A DNA stretch of 44,815 nt from Promethearchaeota archaeon. GTDB taxonomy: Archaea > Asgardarchaeota > Lokiarchaeia > Sigynarchaeales > SOKP01. The notes under the pieces were generated by a model. It searched no databases, was not told the DNA's origin, and was given only the letters and a program-made list of their open reading frames with translations. Numbering within the stretch: the stretch's first letter is position 1; each line of letters starts with the position of its first letter. The stretch spans positions 1-44,815 of the forward strand of contig WJIN01000168.1 of NCBI GenBank assembly GCA_014730295.1, given 5' to 3'. Made by a program: the position numbers and the translations under genes. Shown piece by piece: positions 34,234-43,092 of this stretch.

Positions 34234-34725
34234 ATGAAAAAAAAAGTTTTAGTCTTTGAACCGAAGAAATGTATTGGATGCCGATTATGTGAGGGATATT
34301 GTGCGATGACTCATTATGGTGTTAATAATCCTTCAAAATCATGTATCCGTATCATCAGAAACCATGAAAAACAATTAGATATTGCTATCTATTGTCATCA
34401 ATGTGTTAACCCTTCTTGTGTGAAAGCATGCAAATTTGATGCTTTAAGTGTAGATTCTGAGACTGGAGCGATTGTGGTTAAGGAGGATAATTGCACAGTT
34501 TGCAGAATGTGTATTGAAGAATGTCCTTACGCGGTTCCTTCTATCCATCCAGATAACAATATCATAATGATCTGCGATTTATGTGGAGGGGATCCTAAAT
34601 GTGTTGAAATATGTCCAGAAAATGCGATTCAATACCTTGAAATTCATAAAGCTGACAATATATACAAATCTATGTATACTAAACAAGTAGTAGAACATTT
34701 AACTCATAGAGAGGAAGGAAAATGA
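34234..34725 (+). CDS. 4x[4Fe-4S] ferredoxin partner of the aldehyde oxidoreductase
   Basis: A 163-residue polyferredoxin of the HycB/DmsB type. Sixteen Cys form four clusters: C13/C16/C19/C23, C54/C57/C62/C66, C87/C90/C93/C97 and C114/C117/C123/C127. It overlaps the AOR gene by four bases (ATGA), the strongest kind of coupling. It most probably takes electrons from the tungsten enzyme to an acceptor such as ferredoxin or a membrane complex. There is no Tat signal, so it works in the cytoplasm. A 162-base gap separates it from the mutase gene, so it likely has its own promoter. Confidence 0.87.
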   Translation: MKKKVLVFEPKKCIGCRLCEGYCAMTHYGVNNPSKSCIRIIRNHEKQLDIAIYCHQCVNPSCVKACKFDALSVDSETGAIVVKEDNCTVCRMCIEECPYAVPSIHPDNNIIMICDLCGGDPKCVEICPENAIQYLEIHKADNIYKSMYTKQVVEHLTHREEGK

Positions 34726-36548
34726 AAAAATCTTTTGGAATGGTTGGTAAATTACTACGAGTTAATCTCACAACGGAAAGGATTTGGACCGAATCTATTA
34801 GCTTTAAATTATGGGAAGCCTTTTTGGGAGGGCGAGGACTTGGAGCTTATTATTTAATGAAGGAAGTTCCTCCAGAAACAGACCCATTAAGTCCAGATAA
34901 TAAACTTATTTTCATGAATGGACCATTTGCGGGTTCGCTAATTCCTGGAAACAATAAAATATGTGTCACCTTTAAATCTTATCTCACAGAAAGTTATTCC
35001 TATTCATTATGTGGAGGTTTTTGGGGTCCAGAATTAAAATATGCTGGCTATGATGGTCTTATAATCGAAGGAAAGGCATCAAAACCAGTGTATCTCTGGA
35101 TTGATGATGAAGATATTGAGATCAAAGTTGCAGATCATATTTGGGGAGAAATGGTCCCCGAAAGTGAGCAACAAATTCGAAAAGAACTTGGAGAGGATGA
35201 AACCATTCAGATTGCCGTCATAGGGCCCGCAGGAGAGAAAAAAGTGGCTTATGCATGTATAACTGCTGGTCAATATAGAGAATTTGGGAGGGGAGGTTCT
35301 GGTGCAATAATGGGAGCTAAAAATTTGAAAGGGATCGCACTCCGAGGATCTCATGATGTCATTGTTGGCAAACCAAATGAATTAATCCCCTTATCAAAAA
35401 GATTAATTCAAAATCTGCGAAAATCATCTGGAGGTCAGATTCGAAGGAAATATGGCACGATGGAGTTAGTTGAAAGAATAAATGATGCAGGGTTTTGGGT
35501 TACTCGGAATTTTTCAGAAGGGTATTTTGAAGAAGGTTATAAGCTGGAAGGAAAAAAAATGCGCCAAGAGATCGTGAGTGGCGATAGTTCTTGCTTTGGC
35601 TGTCCTATAGGGTGTGGCAAATGGACTTATCTTCAAGCAGAAGATGGAGAGGTCTTAAAAATGGAAGGTCCAGAATTCGAAACTGTTGGAATGCTCGGTT
35701 CAAACTGTGGAATTAGCGACTGGAAAACCATAATGGAAGCAACTAAGATTTGCGATACTTATGGATTCGATACAATTAATGCCGGCGGTTGTGTTAGTAT
35801 GCTAATGGAAGCCTATGAATCAGGCGTCTTGGACAAAAACGATATCGATGGAATTACCTTGACCTTCGGGAATGGGGACGCTCTATTGAAAATTCTGAAA
35901 AAAATAGGAAACAGAGAAGGAGTCGGGGATATTCTCGCAAAAGGTATAGAACGTGCCGGAAATGAATTAGGCATTTTAGAATTTGCGGTTCATTCAAAAG
36001 GACAAACTTTTCCGGTCTATGATCCTCGTGGCGCAAAAGCGATGGCATTGACATATTCCACCAGCCCAAAGGGGGCACATCATATGTTCGCAACAACATT
36101 CGGAGCTGAATTAGCAATGGGAAATAGGTTTGAAGAGGAAGGAAAAGCGAGTCTAGAAAGAACCCATCAATTCAGTATGGCAATTGTTGACTCTATTGCT
36201 CTATGCTCTACCATGCGAGCGGGGATAACGTTGAATGATCAAGCGGAAGCATATTCAGTTGTCACAGGAATGCAAATGGATGTTGATAAATTAAATGAAG
36301 CTGCTGAGCGCATTATTAACCTTGAAAGGATGTATAATGTTCGTTTAGGCTATAATCGTGAGAATGATACTTTGCCGAACAAATTTCTAAATGTAGCGAT
36401 GCCGAAAGGTGAGAGTAAAGGACAAACTGTAAATCTTAGTACAATGTTGGATGAATATTATGAAGTTATGGGTTGGACAATGGACGGAATCCCAACTAAA
36501 GAGAAGCTACATCAATTAGAATTAAATCGATTTATAGATGGGATCTAA
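34722..36548 (+). CDS. aor: tungsten-dependent aldehyde:ferredoxin oxidoreductase
   Basis: A 608-residue AOR-family enzyme that oxidises aldehydes to carboxylic acids, or the reverse, using a tungsten bis-pterin and one [4Fe-4S] cluster. The cluster ligands C291, C294 and C298 ('SCFGCPIGCGKW') and C495 ('ALCSTMRAG') match the spacing of Pyrococcus AOR (288, 291, 295, 494). The N-terminal pterin-binding region carries 'FLGGRGLGAYYL', 'MNGPFAGSLIPGNNK' and 'AVIGPAGEKKVAYA'. 'AYDPRGAKAMALTYSTSPKGA'-like sequence forms part of the active-site wall. The aldehyde could come from the amino-acid or sugar breakdown encoded nearby, which is inference. It forms an operon with the upstream polyferredoxin. 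Confidence 0.92.
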   Translation: MKKSFGMVGKLLRVNLTTERIWTESISFKLWEAFLGGRGLGAYYLMKEVPPETDPLSPDNKLIFMNGPFAGSLIPGNNKICVTFKSYLTESYSYSLCGGFWGPELKYAGYDGLIIEGKASKPVYLWIDDEDIEIKVADHIWGEMVPESEQQIRKELGEDETIQIAVIGPAGEKKVAYACITAGQYREFGRGGSGAIMGAKNLKGIALRGSHDVIVGKPNELIPLSKRLIQNLRKSSGGQIRRKYGTMELVERINDAGFWVTRNFSEGYFEEGYKLEGKKMRQEIVSGDSSCFGCPIGCGKWTYLQAEDGEVLKMEGPEFETVGMLGSNCGISDWKTIMEATKICDTYGFDTINAGGCVSMLMEAYESGVLDKNDIDGITLTFGNGDALLKILKKIGNREGVGDILAKGIERAGNELGILEFAVHSKGQTFPVYDPRGAKAMALTYSTSPKGAHHMFATTFGAELAMGNRFEEEGKASLERTHQFSMAIVDSIALCSTMRAGITLNDQAEAYSVVTGMQMDVDKLNEAAERIINLERMYNVRLGYNRENDTLPNKFLNVAMPKGESKGQTVNLSTMLDEYYEVMGWTMDGIPTKEKLHQLELNRFIDGI

Positions 36549-36614
36549 TTCTTCTTCTATTGTAATTGATTGAAAAAATCATTGAATTTTAAATCATAAA
36601 AATATTCATCAGGA

Positions 36615-37871
36615 ATGAAACCTCAAAAATTTCCTAAGATACGCTCTATCACTCAAGCCATCCGATTTCCTGAAGTGGAGAATCTCGAATCTTTGATCAT
36701 TTACAAGCTTAAGGAATTTGGAATGGATAAATTAGTTTCTAATGGTGATAAAATCGCATTAACTGCCAGCTCTCGGGGAATAAAATTCCAAGCGCTCATT
36801 CTCCGAATTCTGGTGGATTATCTTAAGAAACAAGAGGCTAATCCTTATATTATTCCCGCGATGGGGAGTCATGGAGGCGCAACAGCTAAGGGACAGATGG
36901 AAATTTTGAAAGAATATGGAATAACTTCACAATCAATGGGCTGTCCTATAAAAGCCAGTATGGAAGTTGTTAAAATTGGAGTAACTGAATTTGGAACACC
37001 TTTGGTTGTTAATAAATATGTTTTAGATGCAGATAAAATTTTTATAATCAATAAAATTAATACTCATTCCAAATTCGTAGGTCTGGTAGAAAGTGGCCTT
37101 AGTAAAATGTGCTTAATTGGTCTCGGAAGCCATCAAGGTGCTAAACTTTATCATCGACTTATTGAAAAATATTCTTGGACTACTGTTATCAAATCGCTGC
37201 AAAATTTAATTATGGAGAAATTACCAATTATGGCTGGATTGGCAATAATTCAGAATGCTTATTATGAAGTTTCTGAGATTCATTTGTTAAGACCAGAAGA
37301 ATTTTCTAAGAAAGAACCCAAATTATTAGAAAGGTGTAAAGAAATCAAACCTAAAATTCCTTTCAATGACTTGGATCTCCTCATTATTGACGAGATGGGT
37401 AAAAATATCTTCGGTACGGGCATGGATACCCAAATCACGGGTAAGAAGCCCAACTCTGAGATGGATGTTCAATGGGTATTTGTCAGAGATCTGACTGAAG
37501 AAACTCATGGAAATGCTCAAGGTATAGGTCTTGCAGATTTTACTACCAAACGTTTGGTGGATAAAATAGATTTCTTACAGACCTATGAGAATGCTTTGAC
37601 GGCTTATCGTACAGATTCTCCAAAAATTCCAATCTTCCTTCCCACTGACGAGCAAGTATTGAATAAAATAATCGATGTAGCGGGGATAAATAACCCATCG
37701 GAATTTCGAATAGTTTGGATTAAAAATACTTTAGAACTTGGAAAAATGTTAGTCTCCGAAGCTTTGTTTGATGAAATAGAAAGTAAAAGTACTCTTAATT
37801 CTGTTGGGGAAATAGAAGATATACAATTTGATAAGCAAGGTTTTTTGACAAATTCTAAAAAATATTGGTAA
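36615..37871 (+). CDS. DUF2088 / lactate racemase (LarA)-like protein
   Basis: A 418-residue protein of the LarA-N (DUF2088) family. The N-terminal domain has 'GDKIALTASSRGI' and the hallmark 'IPAMGSHGGATAKGQ'. The middle carries 'IFIINKINTHSKFVGLVESGLSKM', followed by 'DLLIIDEMGKNIFGTGMDT' in the second half. LarA enzymes racemise 2-hydroxy acids with a nickel-pincer nucleotide. Many DUF2088 relatives are uncharacterised, and I cannot confirm the pincer lysine and both His ligands here. No larB, larC or larE gene is nearby. It is 66 bases after the AOR gene on the same strand and may share its transcript. Confidence 0.78.
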   Translation: MKPQKFPKIRSITQAIRFPEVENLESLIIYKLKEFGMDKLVSNGDKIALTASSRGIKFQALILRILVDYLKKQEANPYIIPAMGSHGGATAKGQMEILKEYGITSQSMGCPIKASMEVVKIGVTEFGTPLVVNKYVLDADKIFIINKINTHSKFVGLVESGLSKMCLIGLGSHQGAKLYHRLIEKYSWTTVIKSLQNLIMEKLPIMAGLAIIQNAYYEVSEIHLLRPEEFSKKEPKLLERCKEIKPKIPFNDLDLLIIDEMGKNIFGTGMDTQITGKKPNSEMDVQWVFVRDLTEETHGNAQGIGLADFTTKRLVDKIDFLQTYENALTAYRTDSPKIPIFLPTDEQVLNKIIDVAGINNPSEFRIVWIKNTLELGKMLVSEALFDEIESKSTLNSVGEIEDIQFDKQGFLTNSKKYW

Positions 37872-37935
37872 AGCTTGTGTATGTTTAGGAAATAGTTATT
37901 TTTATTGGGAATTAATAATTAGCGTTTTTAATTGG

Positions 37936-37946
37936 TTTTTAAATAC
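37936..37946 (+). promoter_or_regulatory. TATA-like box for the AEC transporter gene
   Basis: TTTTTAAATAC is centred 26-27 bases before the ATG at 37968. This is the archaeal distance for a leaderless transcript starting at the ATG, and it argues against the TTG at 37932. Confidence 0.5.
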
Positions 37947-37967
37947 ATAGACACCTCCCAACTGAAA

Positions 37968-38897
37968 ATGGCAGATGTGAACTATACGTTCTTGCTTTCT
38001 TTAACCATAATCACCTTGGGATATTTACTGAAAAAAGCGGATATCATCTCAGAAGAGAATGGAAGATCCATAGCAAAGATCGTATTTAATGCAACATTGC
38101 CCGCTCTTATTTTTAACACGATTGTCTCAATCGAGATTACACCAACATTAACCTTGCTTACAATAATTCCCTTATTATATGCTGGTTTTGTATTTACTCT
38201 GTCTTATTTAGTATATCGTAAAGATACATCTTCAAATAAGGGGCTTTCATTGATGAGTGTGATAGGTTTTAATGTTGTACATTTAGCATTTCCTTTAATA
38301 GAGGGTATTTGGGGATCTGAAGGATTAAAATACATAGCGATGTTCGATATCGCAAATGGTTTCGTTATATTTGTAATGTGTTATTTAGTAGGTTCGATAT
38401 TTTCTCCTAAAAACGATAACATAAATAAGAGAGACATTTTTAAAAAGAGTGCAAGAAAATTATTATCTTCTGGACCACTGATTGCCTATTTCGTAGCTTT
38501 AATTCTAAATCTCTCTGGTCTCTTAATTCCCGCCTTCATTAGTGAGATTATGAATATTCTTGGAAGGGCTAATTCTGCTTTAACTCTATTATTACTCGGA
38601 ATTTTCTTGAATTTTCATTTTGAGAAAAGTAAATGGAAAAATATTTTTAAAATCTTAGGTATTAGATATTTATTTGGACTTGTAATTGGGATATCTCTTT
38701 TTTTCTTATTACCGTTTAATCTCCTCTATAGAGGGATATTATCTATTGCTTTAATTTTGCCAATAGGCCTTGCGATGATTCCCTATGCCGTTGAATTTGA
38801 ATATGACGAAGAATTGGTGGGAATGGCAATCAATTTATCGTTGATAATTTCATTTGTTTTGATGTGGCTCCTAATCCTAATTTTAGGATTTGGATAA
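37968..38897 (+). CDS. AEC (auxin efflux carrier) family transporter
   Basis: A 309-residue membrane protein with about ten helices and the AEC layout: two five-helix repeats joined by a cytoplasmic loop ('SPKNDNINKRDIFKKSARKLL'). 'FNATLPALIFNTI' in helix 2 carries the conserved N-x-x-L-P motif of the family, and 'IGFNVVHLAFPLIEGIWG' is the equivalent of the G-N-x-G/A-F-x-G/P region. Bacterial and archaeal AEC proteins export or import carboxylates such as malate or malonate. Being next to AOR and a 2-hydroxy-acid-racemase-like gene, it may move an organic acid (inference). The ATG at 37968 is supported by the TATA distance. Confidence 0.85.
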   Translation: MADVNYTFLLSLTIITLGYLLKKADIISEENGRSIAKIVFNATLPALIFNTIVSIEITPTLTLLTIIPLLYAGFVFTLSYLVYRKDTSSNKGLSLMSVIGFNVVHLAFPLIEGIWGSEGLKYIAMFDIANGFVIFVMCYLVGSIFSPKNDNINKRDIFKKSARKLLSSGPLIAYFVALILNLSGLLIPAFISEIMNILGRANSALTLLLLGIFLNFHFEKSKWKNIFKILGIRYLFGLVIGISLFFLLPFNLLYRGILSIALILPIGLAMIPYAVEFEYDEELVGMAINLSLIISFVLMWLLILILGFG

Positions 38898-38950
38898 CTC
38901 CTAATGTTTCAGAATTTGAATTTTTGAAAAAGAAAAAAATATGATTTTCA

Positions 38951-39493
38951 TTATGAAATCTTCTGGAACTCATAGAGACTGTCAATGTTTCTAACATACT
39001 GAAATAAATCTATGCTAAGTATGCGAGATTTAATTTGTCGTTCATTAAAATGATGATCGTCCACCCAGAGGCTCCCATCATTTTTTAATACTCTATAGAA
39101 CTCTTGTAAATGGCTTTTATAATTTTCCAATGCGTGTAACACATCTATCAATACTACTTTATCGATTGAACTATTTTCTAAATCCACCTTGCAATCAGTA
39201 GTAATTGTATCAATATTGTTAAGACCATTCTTATCTGCTCTTTTTTGTACTTTTTCTGATGCTAATGGATGGCTATCTGCTGCGAACACCTTTCCAGTGG
39301 AACCTATTTTTTCTGCTATGGGAACGGTATAACTTCCTGGACCGCATCCATATTCTAATATATAATCACCTTTGTGAAAATCTATTTTTTCGATTTTTTT
39401 CATAGGATTCTTGAAAAAGTCCCTGATTTTAAAGAAAAAAGCCATTACCTTAAAATATAAACTGCTTTTGTGCTTATGACTGTTATTATTCAT
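38951..39493 (-). CDS. class I SAM-dependent methyltransferase
   Basis: A 180-residue small methyltransferase. Motif I is 'LEYGCGPGSYTVPIAEKIG' (E47 to G53 and onward), the acidic strand is 'KVFAADSHPLASEKVQKRA', motif II/III is 'DKVVLIDVLHAL' and 'YRVLKNDGSLWVDD'. It resembles UbiE/Methyltransf_11 proteins. The ATG at 39493 overlaps the end of the AbrB-like gene by eight bases; a longer open frame exists but has no support. An amphipathic N-terminal segment ('YFKVMAFFFKIRDFF') could associate with membrane. The substrate is unknown. It shares the AbrB promoter and so probably its control. Confidence 0.82.
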   Translation of the reverse strand: MNNNSHKHKSSLYFKVMAFFFKIRDFFKNPMKKIEKIDFHKGDYILEYGCGPGSYTVPIAEKIGSTGKVFAADSHPLASEKVQKRADKNGLNNIDTITTDCKVDLENSSIDKVVLIDVLHALENYKSHLQEFYRVLKNDGSLWVDDHHFNERQIKSRILSIDLFQYVRNIDSLYEFQKIS

Positions 39494-39725
39494 TTTTATT
39501 ATCACTACCATTAGGTTCAAATGCTTGAAATAATTTAGCGGCGAATCCATTCAATTCTGAAGCTTTGATTAGACCTAATCCCTTATTGATAGCACCAAAT
39601 ACCAAGATCTTGTCTCCTTCATTTATGTTGAATACTTCTCTCGCTTCTTTAGGAATCGTTATTTGCCCTCTCTCACCAACTGTTGATGAGCCAAAAAACA
39701 TTCTATTTTTTCTGTGTTTTTTCAT
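39486..39725 (-). CDS. AbrB/SpoVT-type DNA-binding transcriptional regulator
   Basis: A 79-residue protein holding one swapped-hairpin AbrB domain at residues 11-55: 'STVGERGQITIPKEAREVFNINEGDKILVFG', the standard pattern of MazE/AbrB/SpoVT proteins, which bind DNA as dimers. A Lys/Arg-rich start (MKKHRKNR) may add DNA contact. There is no toxin gene next to it; instead the downstream, overlapping gene is a methyltransferase. Four tandem nine-base units lie in its own promoter and may be its operator, which would make it autoregulatory. Confidence 0.87.
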   Translation of the reverse strand: MKKHRKNRMFFGSSTVGERGQITIPKEAREVFNINEGDKILVFGAINKGLGLIKASELNGFAAKLFQAFEPNGSDNKNE

Positions 39726-39758
39726 ATTATTTCATCTCTCTATGAGAAATTCACATCT

Positions 39759-39794
39759 TTCATATTATTCATATTGTTCATATTATGCATACTT
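39759..39794. promoter_or_regulatory. tandem 9-bp operator-like repeats in the AbrB promoter
   Basis: Read on the plus strand, four units follow without spacing: TTCATATTA, TTCATATTG, TTCATATTA and the weaker TGCATACTT. Another TTCATATTA spans the AbrB start codon at 39721-39729. The array lies between the minus-strand TATA-like box and the predicted transcription start, where a bound repressor would block initiation. Confidence 0.5.
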
Positions 39795-39802
39795 TATAAA
39801 TA
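39790..39802 (-). promoter_or_regulatory. TATA-like box for the AbrB/methyltransferase operon
   Basis: On the minus strand this reads ATATTTATAAAGT, at the upstream edge of the 9-bp repeats. The start of transcription would fall near 39770, giving a leader of about 45 bases. Confidence 0.4.
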
Positions 39803-40131
39803 TTTTGAAGTACCTAAAACAAAGAAATTAATTCTTTAATATGTTAACAAATACTTTTTCCTTATCTATTTCATGACCTTTCCACGACATCTTATTGATG
39901 AAAATGAAATTGAATTGGTTAATAGATTAGCTTCTTAACCAAATAAATATTTTGAAATCCTATTTAAATTATATAAGGGCAATCCACTGATTCATCAAAA
40001 CTTATTTTTCATCAATTTGATCTCATCCTAATAACACTATAAATTATAGCCATAGAAAATTTATTGAGAGATAATTGGTTCTTATTTAGTAAAACTAATC
40101 GTAAAAATGATCTACTTATGAGTTGAATGAA
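39803..40131. other. intergenic stretch between two divergent genes
   Basis: About 330 AT-rich bases. It contains a 21-codon ATG frame (39873-39938, MTFPRHLIDENEIELVNRLAS) without a ribosome site, too short to call a gene. Nothing else is recognised apart from promoter-like AT runs. Confidence 0.45.
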
Positions 40132-41448
40132 ATGAAAGAAAAGATCAAAATCGGGGTTTGCTGCTTGGCACGTAAAACTTTTGATTTTAATGCCGCTCTT
40201 AATATTTATAAAAAGATTCAAGAAGAATTGAAACAGATTGAAGCAATCGAATGGGTTTTTATTGAAGGGTTGGTTATTGAAATAGAAGAAGGACAAGAAG
40301 TGTCGCATTATTTTGCATCTGAGGAGGTTGATGGATTAGTGGTAATAAGCGGAACATTTGCGTTAGGACATTTAGTATTGGAACTCAATAAACGAGTACG
40401 AAGACCTATTCTTTTATGGGGATTGGAAGAATTACCATATGATGGAGGGAGAATACGATTAAATTCCGTGTGTGGAATAAATCTAAACACGTCTAATCTC
40501 TATAAAGCGGGTGTGAAAAATTTTCATGTAGTAATTGGAGATAAAATCGATGAAGATTGGTTGGACGCTATCCGTATTAAAAAGGTCCTCTCAGAAGCAC
40601 ACATAGGTGTACTTGGTTCGAGAGCTCACGGATTCTTCAATCTTGATGTAGATGAGTTGGGATTATATAAAGAACTCGGGGTTCTAGTCGATTTTTTTCC
40701 GCTAAGAGATTTATTCACCCAAAATATCGATTACCACAAACTTCCCGAGAGAAAAAATCAATTAGAAACCTTATTTGACCTTTCCAGATTAAACGAGAAT
40801 CAAGTAGAAAAAGTTGCAGAGTTAATAATAAAATTTGAAACTTTTATTGAAAAGAATGACCTCACATCAATTGCAATACGCTGCTGGCCAGAATTCGCTG
40901 CCCAATTTGGAATCTCGCCTTGCGCCGCGATGTCAGTACTTCAATCAGAAGGGAAGATCCTGACGTGTGAGGGAGATGTATTAGGCAGCCTATCTATGAT
41001 TGCTCATTCCGCTATTGGGGGAGAAACACCATATTTAGCTGATTTCTCTCAAATTGATTTTAAGGAGGATTTTGGACTTTTATGGCATTGCGGAGTGGCC
41101 CCATGTAATCTCTGGGATGGGCAATGTATAAGGGCTTTAGATTCTGATTTTGCGGGGGGTAAAGGAGTAACAGCAGATTTTGTGATGAAATCGGGGGATA
41201 TTTCTCTCTTACGATTTGATTATGCTCCAGGAGAATATAGAATATTCGTTCAAAAAGGTAAAGCAATCCCAATGGAAAAGGAATTAAAAGGAACCTACGC
41301 TAAAGTTAAATTCAAAGATAATGTACGAGTAGTATTGGACAAGATAATAGACAATGGAATTGCCCATCATATTTCAGTCGTCTATGGTGATTTTATTACA
41401 CCAATAGAAATATTTGCAAAAATAATGGATTGGGAATTAATAGATTAA
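40132..41448 (+). CDS. L-fucose/L-arabinose isomerase-fold family protein
   Basis: A 438-residue protein of the fucose isomerase-like group. The N-terminal alpha/beta domain is 'IGVCCLARKTFDFNAALNIY' to 'VDGLVVISGTFALGHLVLEL'. The catalytic-domain landmarks are 'IAIRCWPEFAAQFGISPCAAMSVLQSEG' and 'CEGDVLGSLSMIAHSAIGG', whose Glu and Asp match the metal ligands of aldose-ketose isomerases. A late His is in 'GIAHHISVVYGDF'. Many such proteins without an assigned sugar occur in archaea and anaerobes. I chose the ATG at 40132 over the in-frame TTG at 40123. It lies next to a GPH sugar symporter on the opposite strand, convergent, which fits sugar use. Confidence 0.8.
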   Translation: MKEKIKIGVCCLARKTFDFNAALNIYKKIQEELKQIEAIEWVFIEGLVIEIEEGQEVSHYFASEEVDGLVVISGTFALGHLVLELNKRVRRPILLWGLEELPYDGGRIRLNSVCGINLNTSNLYKAGVKNFHVVIGDKIDEDWLDAIRIKKVLSEAHIGVLGSRAHGFFNLDVDELGLYKELGVLVDFFPLRDLFTQNIDYHKLPERKNQLETLFDLSRLNENQVEKVAELIIKFETFIEKNDLTSIAIRCWPEFAAQFGISPCAAMSVLQSEGKILTCEGDVLGSLSMIAHSAIGGETPYLADFSQIDFKEDFGLLWHCGVAPCNLWDGQCIRALDSDFAGGKGVTADFVMKSGDISLLRFDYAPGEYRIFVQKGKAIPMEKELKGTYAKVKFKDNVRVVLDKIIDNGIAHHISVVYGDFITPIEIFAKIMDWELID

Positions 41449-41518
41449 TCTAAATGTATCTAATCAACAAATATAAGATTTAATCTTTAACAATAGAGAA
41501 AGAAAAAAAAATTTAGGA

Positions 41519-42898
41519 TTAAATATTTAGCTCTTCAAGTTTAGCAATATTACTTTCGAGTTCCTCTTGGGATATTGTATAGAACTTAGTAAAAACTATA
41601 ACCCCAATCCCCATTATTATCAATGGAAAAATAGACATAAAAATCCTTAAGCCCCACACATCTCCAAATAAAAATTGAGTTAAGAATATAAAGACTAACC
41701 ATATGAAGTAAGAAGTTCTTTGAAAGAAAACAACAATCCCTCTATAAAAGCCTTCCTCTCGTTTATTACTTTCCACAGCAGTTTTATCTACAATAGAAGA
41801 GTATACAGGGGAATTCATACTTTCAATAGCCCCATCTACAACACCAGCAACACTTGAAACAACAAAAACAAATATAAATCCAGGTATTCCTTCTGGCGAA
41901 AATAATAATGGAATTCCCGAAACGGTTAAAAATGCGGCACCTGTTAACAATACTTTCCTAACACCAATTTTATTAGAAAGTTTATACCAAATAGGAGCTG
42001 TTAAGGGGACGAAAATAATATATCCCAAGAAAGCTAATTCTCCAATGGTGGTACCTATATTTATTACTTGTTCTGCATAAGAGGTCATAGCTCCCATAAT
42101 ACCACCCATAGTTATTGAATAACATACAAAAAGCACCAGATATCCAATAAAGTTTTTATTTTTTGACGCGATTTTTAAGTCTTCGATTATATTCGTATAT
42201 TCAAATTGGTCCAAATTTATTTGTCGATCCCGTATTTCCTTAGGTTCTCTCACCCCAGGTATCATAAGAATCGCAAATATAAATGATAATAATGATAGGA
42301 CAACAGCTTGAATACTGTATCCAAACACAGTCTTGCCAAAAATCTCTAATAGCAAACTTGGTATCAAAAAGCCCAAAGCGATTCCAATTGTATCTAAAAT
42401 GGCTTCAACAAATCCAGCAAGCTTTCGCTCTTTATCAGAGACAAATTTTTTTGGAAATAATCCCCACCTATTTATATCCATTAAGGAGAAGAATGTATCA
42501 AAGAGGAGCATAAAAACTAAAAACCATATAAAAACACCAAGTGAATATCCCAGAAATGGATTAGTGAAAATAAAGATAAGCATAAAACTGAATGGAAACA
42601 CTCCCATCATGATAAATGGAAATCGTTTTCCCCATCTTTTTACAAATCTTGTGGATCTGTCGCAGAAATGGCCAATTATAGGGTCGTTGAACATGTTATA
42701 TACTGTGAATATGGCAAATGCAAGAAGGAATAGAATTGGTTCTATTTTTAGCACGTCCTCGTTGAATTCAAAAATTCTTGTCCGAAAATTTTGGTTTATT
42801 GTGAACCAAATCAAATTTCCCAGCTGAAATGATGCGATGATTTTTACGGAATTCTTCTTACTATCTTTTTTTTCAATATTTTTAGTAGATTCATTCAT
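41519..42898 (-). CDS. GPH (MelB-like) glycoside/pentoside/hexuronide:cation symporter family protein
   Basis: A 459-residue major facilitator protein with twelve helices. The GPH pattern is seen in 'LFLLAFAIFTVYNMFNDPIIGHFCDRSTRFVKRWGKRFPFI', with a P-I-I-G-x-x-x-D-R-[ST] loop between helices 2 and 3, and in 'FDTFFSLMDINRWGLFPKKF'. The second half has 'VRKVLLTGAAFLTVSGI' and 'SSVAGVVDGAIESMNSPVYSSIVD'. Family members import sugars or glycosides with Na+ or H+. A TATA-like box is 20-30 bases before the ATG, and a perfect palindrome touches its upstream edge, so expression is probably regulated by substrate. Confidence 0.87.
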   Translation of the reverse strand: MNESTKNIEKKDSKKNSVKIIASFQLGNLIWFTINQNFRTRIFEFNEDVLKIEPILFLLAFAIFTVYNMFNDPIIGHFCDRSTRFVKRWGKRFPFIMMGVFPFSFMLIFIFTNPFLGYSLGVFIWFLVFMLLFDTFFSLMDINRWGLFPKKFVSDKERKLAGFVEAILDTIGIALGFLIPSLLLEIFGKTVFGYSIQAVVLSLLSFIFAILMIPGVREPKEIRDRQINLDQFEYTNIIEDLKIASKNKNFIGYLVLFVCYSITMGGIMGAMTSYAEQVINIGTTIGELAFLGYIIFVPLTAPIWYKLSNKIGVRKVLLTGAAFLTVSGIPLLFSPEGIPGFIFVFVVSSVAGVVDGAIESMNSPVYSSIVDKTAVESNKREEGFYRGIVVFFQRTSYFIWLVFIFLTQFLFGDVWGLRIFMSIFPLIIMGIGVIVFTKFYTISQEELESNIAKLEELNI

Positions 42899-42918
42899 AA
42901 TTTTATCTCAACATGAAT

Positions 42919-42932
42919 GTATTTATATATAT
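42919..42932 (-). promoter_or_regulatory. TATA-like box for the GPH transporter gene
   Basis: On the minus strand this reads ATATATATAAATAC, centred about 27 bases before the ATG at 42898. It predicts a leaderless or very short leader transcript. Confidence 0.5.
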
Positions 42933-42933
42933 T

Positions 42934-42952
42934 GATGATAAGACTTATCATC
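42934..42952. promoter_or_regulatory. perfect 9+1+9 palindrome, operator candidate
   Basis: GATGATAAG, one A, then CTTATCATC: both nine-base arms match perfectly. It abuts the TATA-like box of the transporter gene on its upstream side, where the B recognition element would be, a typical site for archaeal dimeric regulators. Confidence 0.6.
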
Positions 42953-43010
42953 TTTTATTTAAAAAACTTTTTCTTCAATTAGGTTTTTGACTTTATTGGA
43001 TAACTCCACA

Positions 43011-43092
43011 ATGGAAAAATATTTACCAATTTTCTTTTCAACGCGTAAAATCAAATCAGAGCAAATATGGAAAAATTTATACCAATTTATTT
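43011..43092 (+). repeat. imperfect direct repeat upstream of the secreted protein gene
   Basis: TGGAAAAATATTTACCAATT near 43011 recurs as TGGAAAAATTTATACCAATT near 43068. Each copy contains a TATA-like core after a G-G-A-A-A stretch, so these may be two tandem promoters for the gene at 43139. Confidence 0.45.

Noticed and set aside
39486..39725. AbrB-like protein as antitoxin of a toxin-antitoxin pair
   Set aside because: The overlapping partner gene is a SAM methyltransferase with an intact motif I, not a PIN, MazF or similar toxin.
39873..39938. 21-codon ATG frame (MTFPRHLIDENEIELVNRLAS) between the AbrB and isomerase-like genes
   Set aside because: It is very short, has no ribosome site and no recognisable family.
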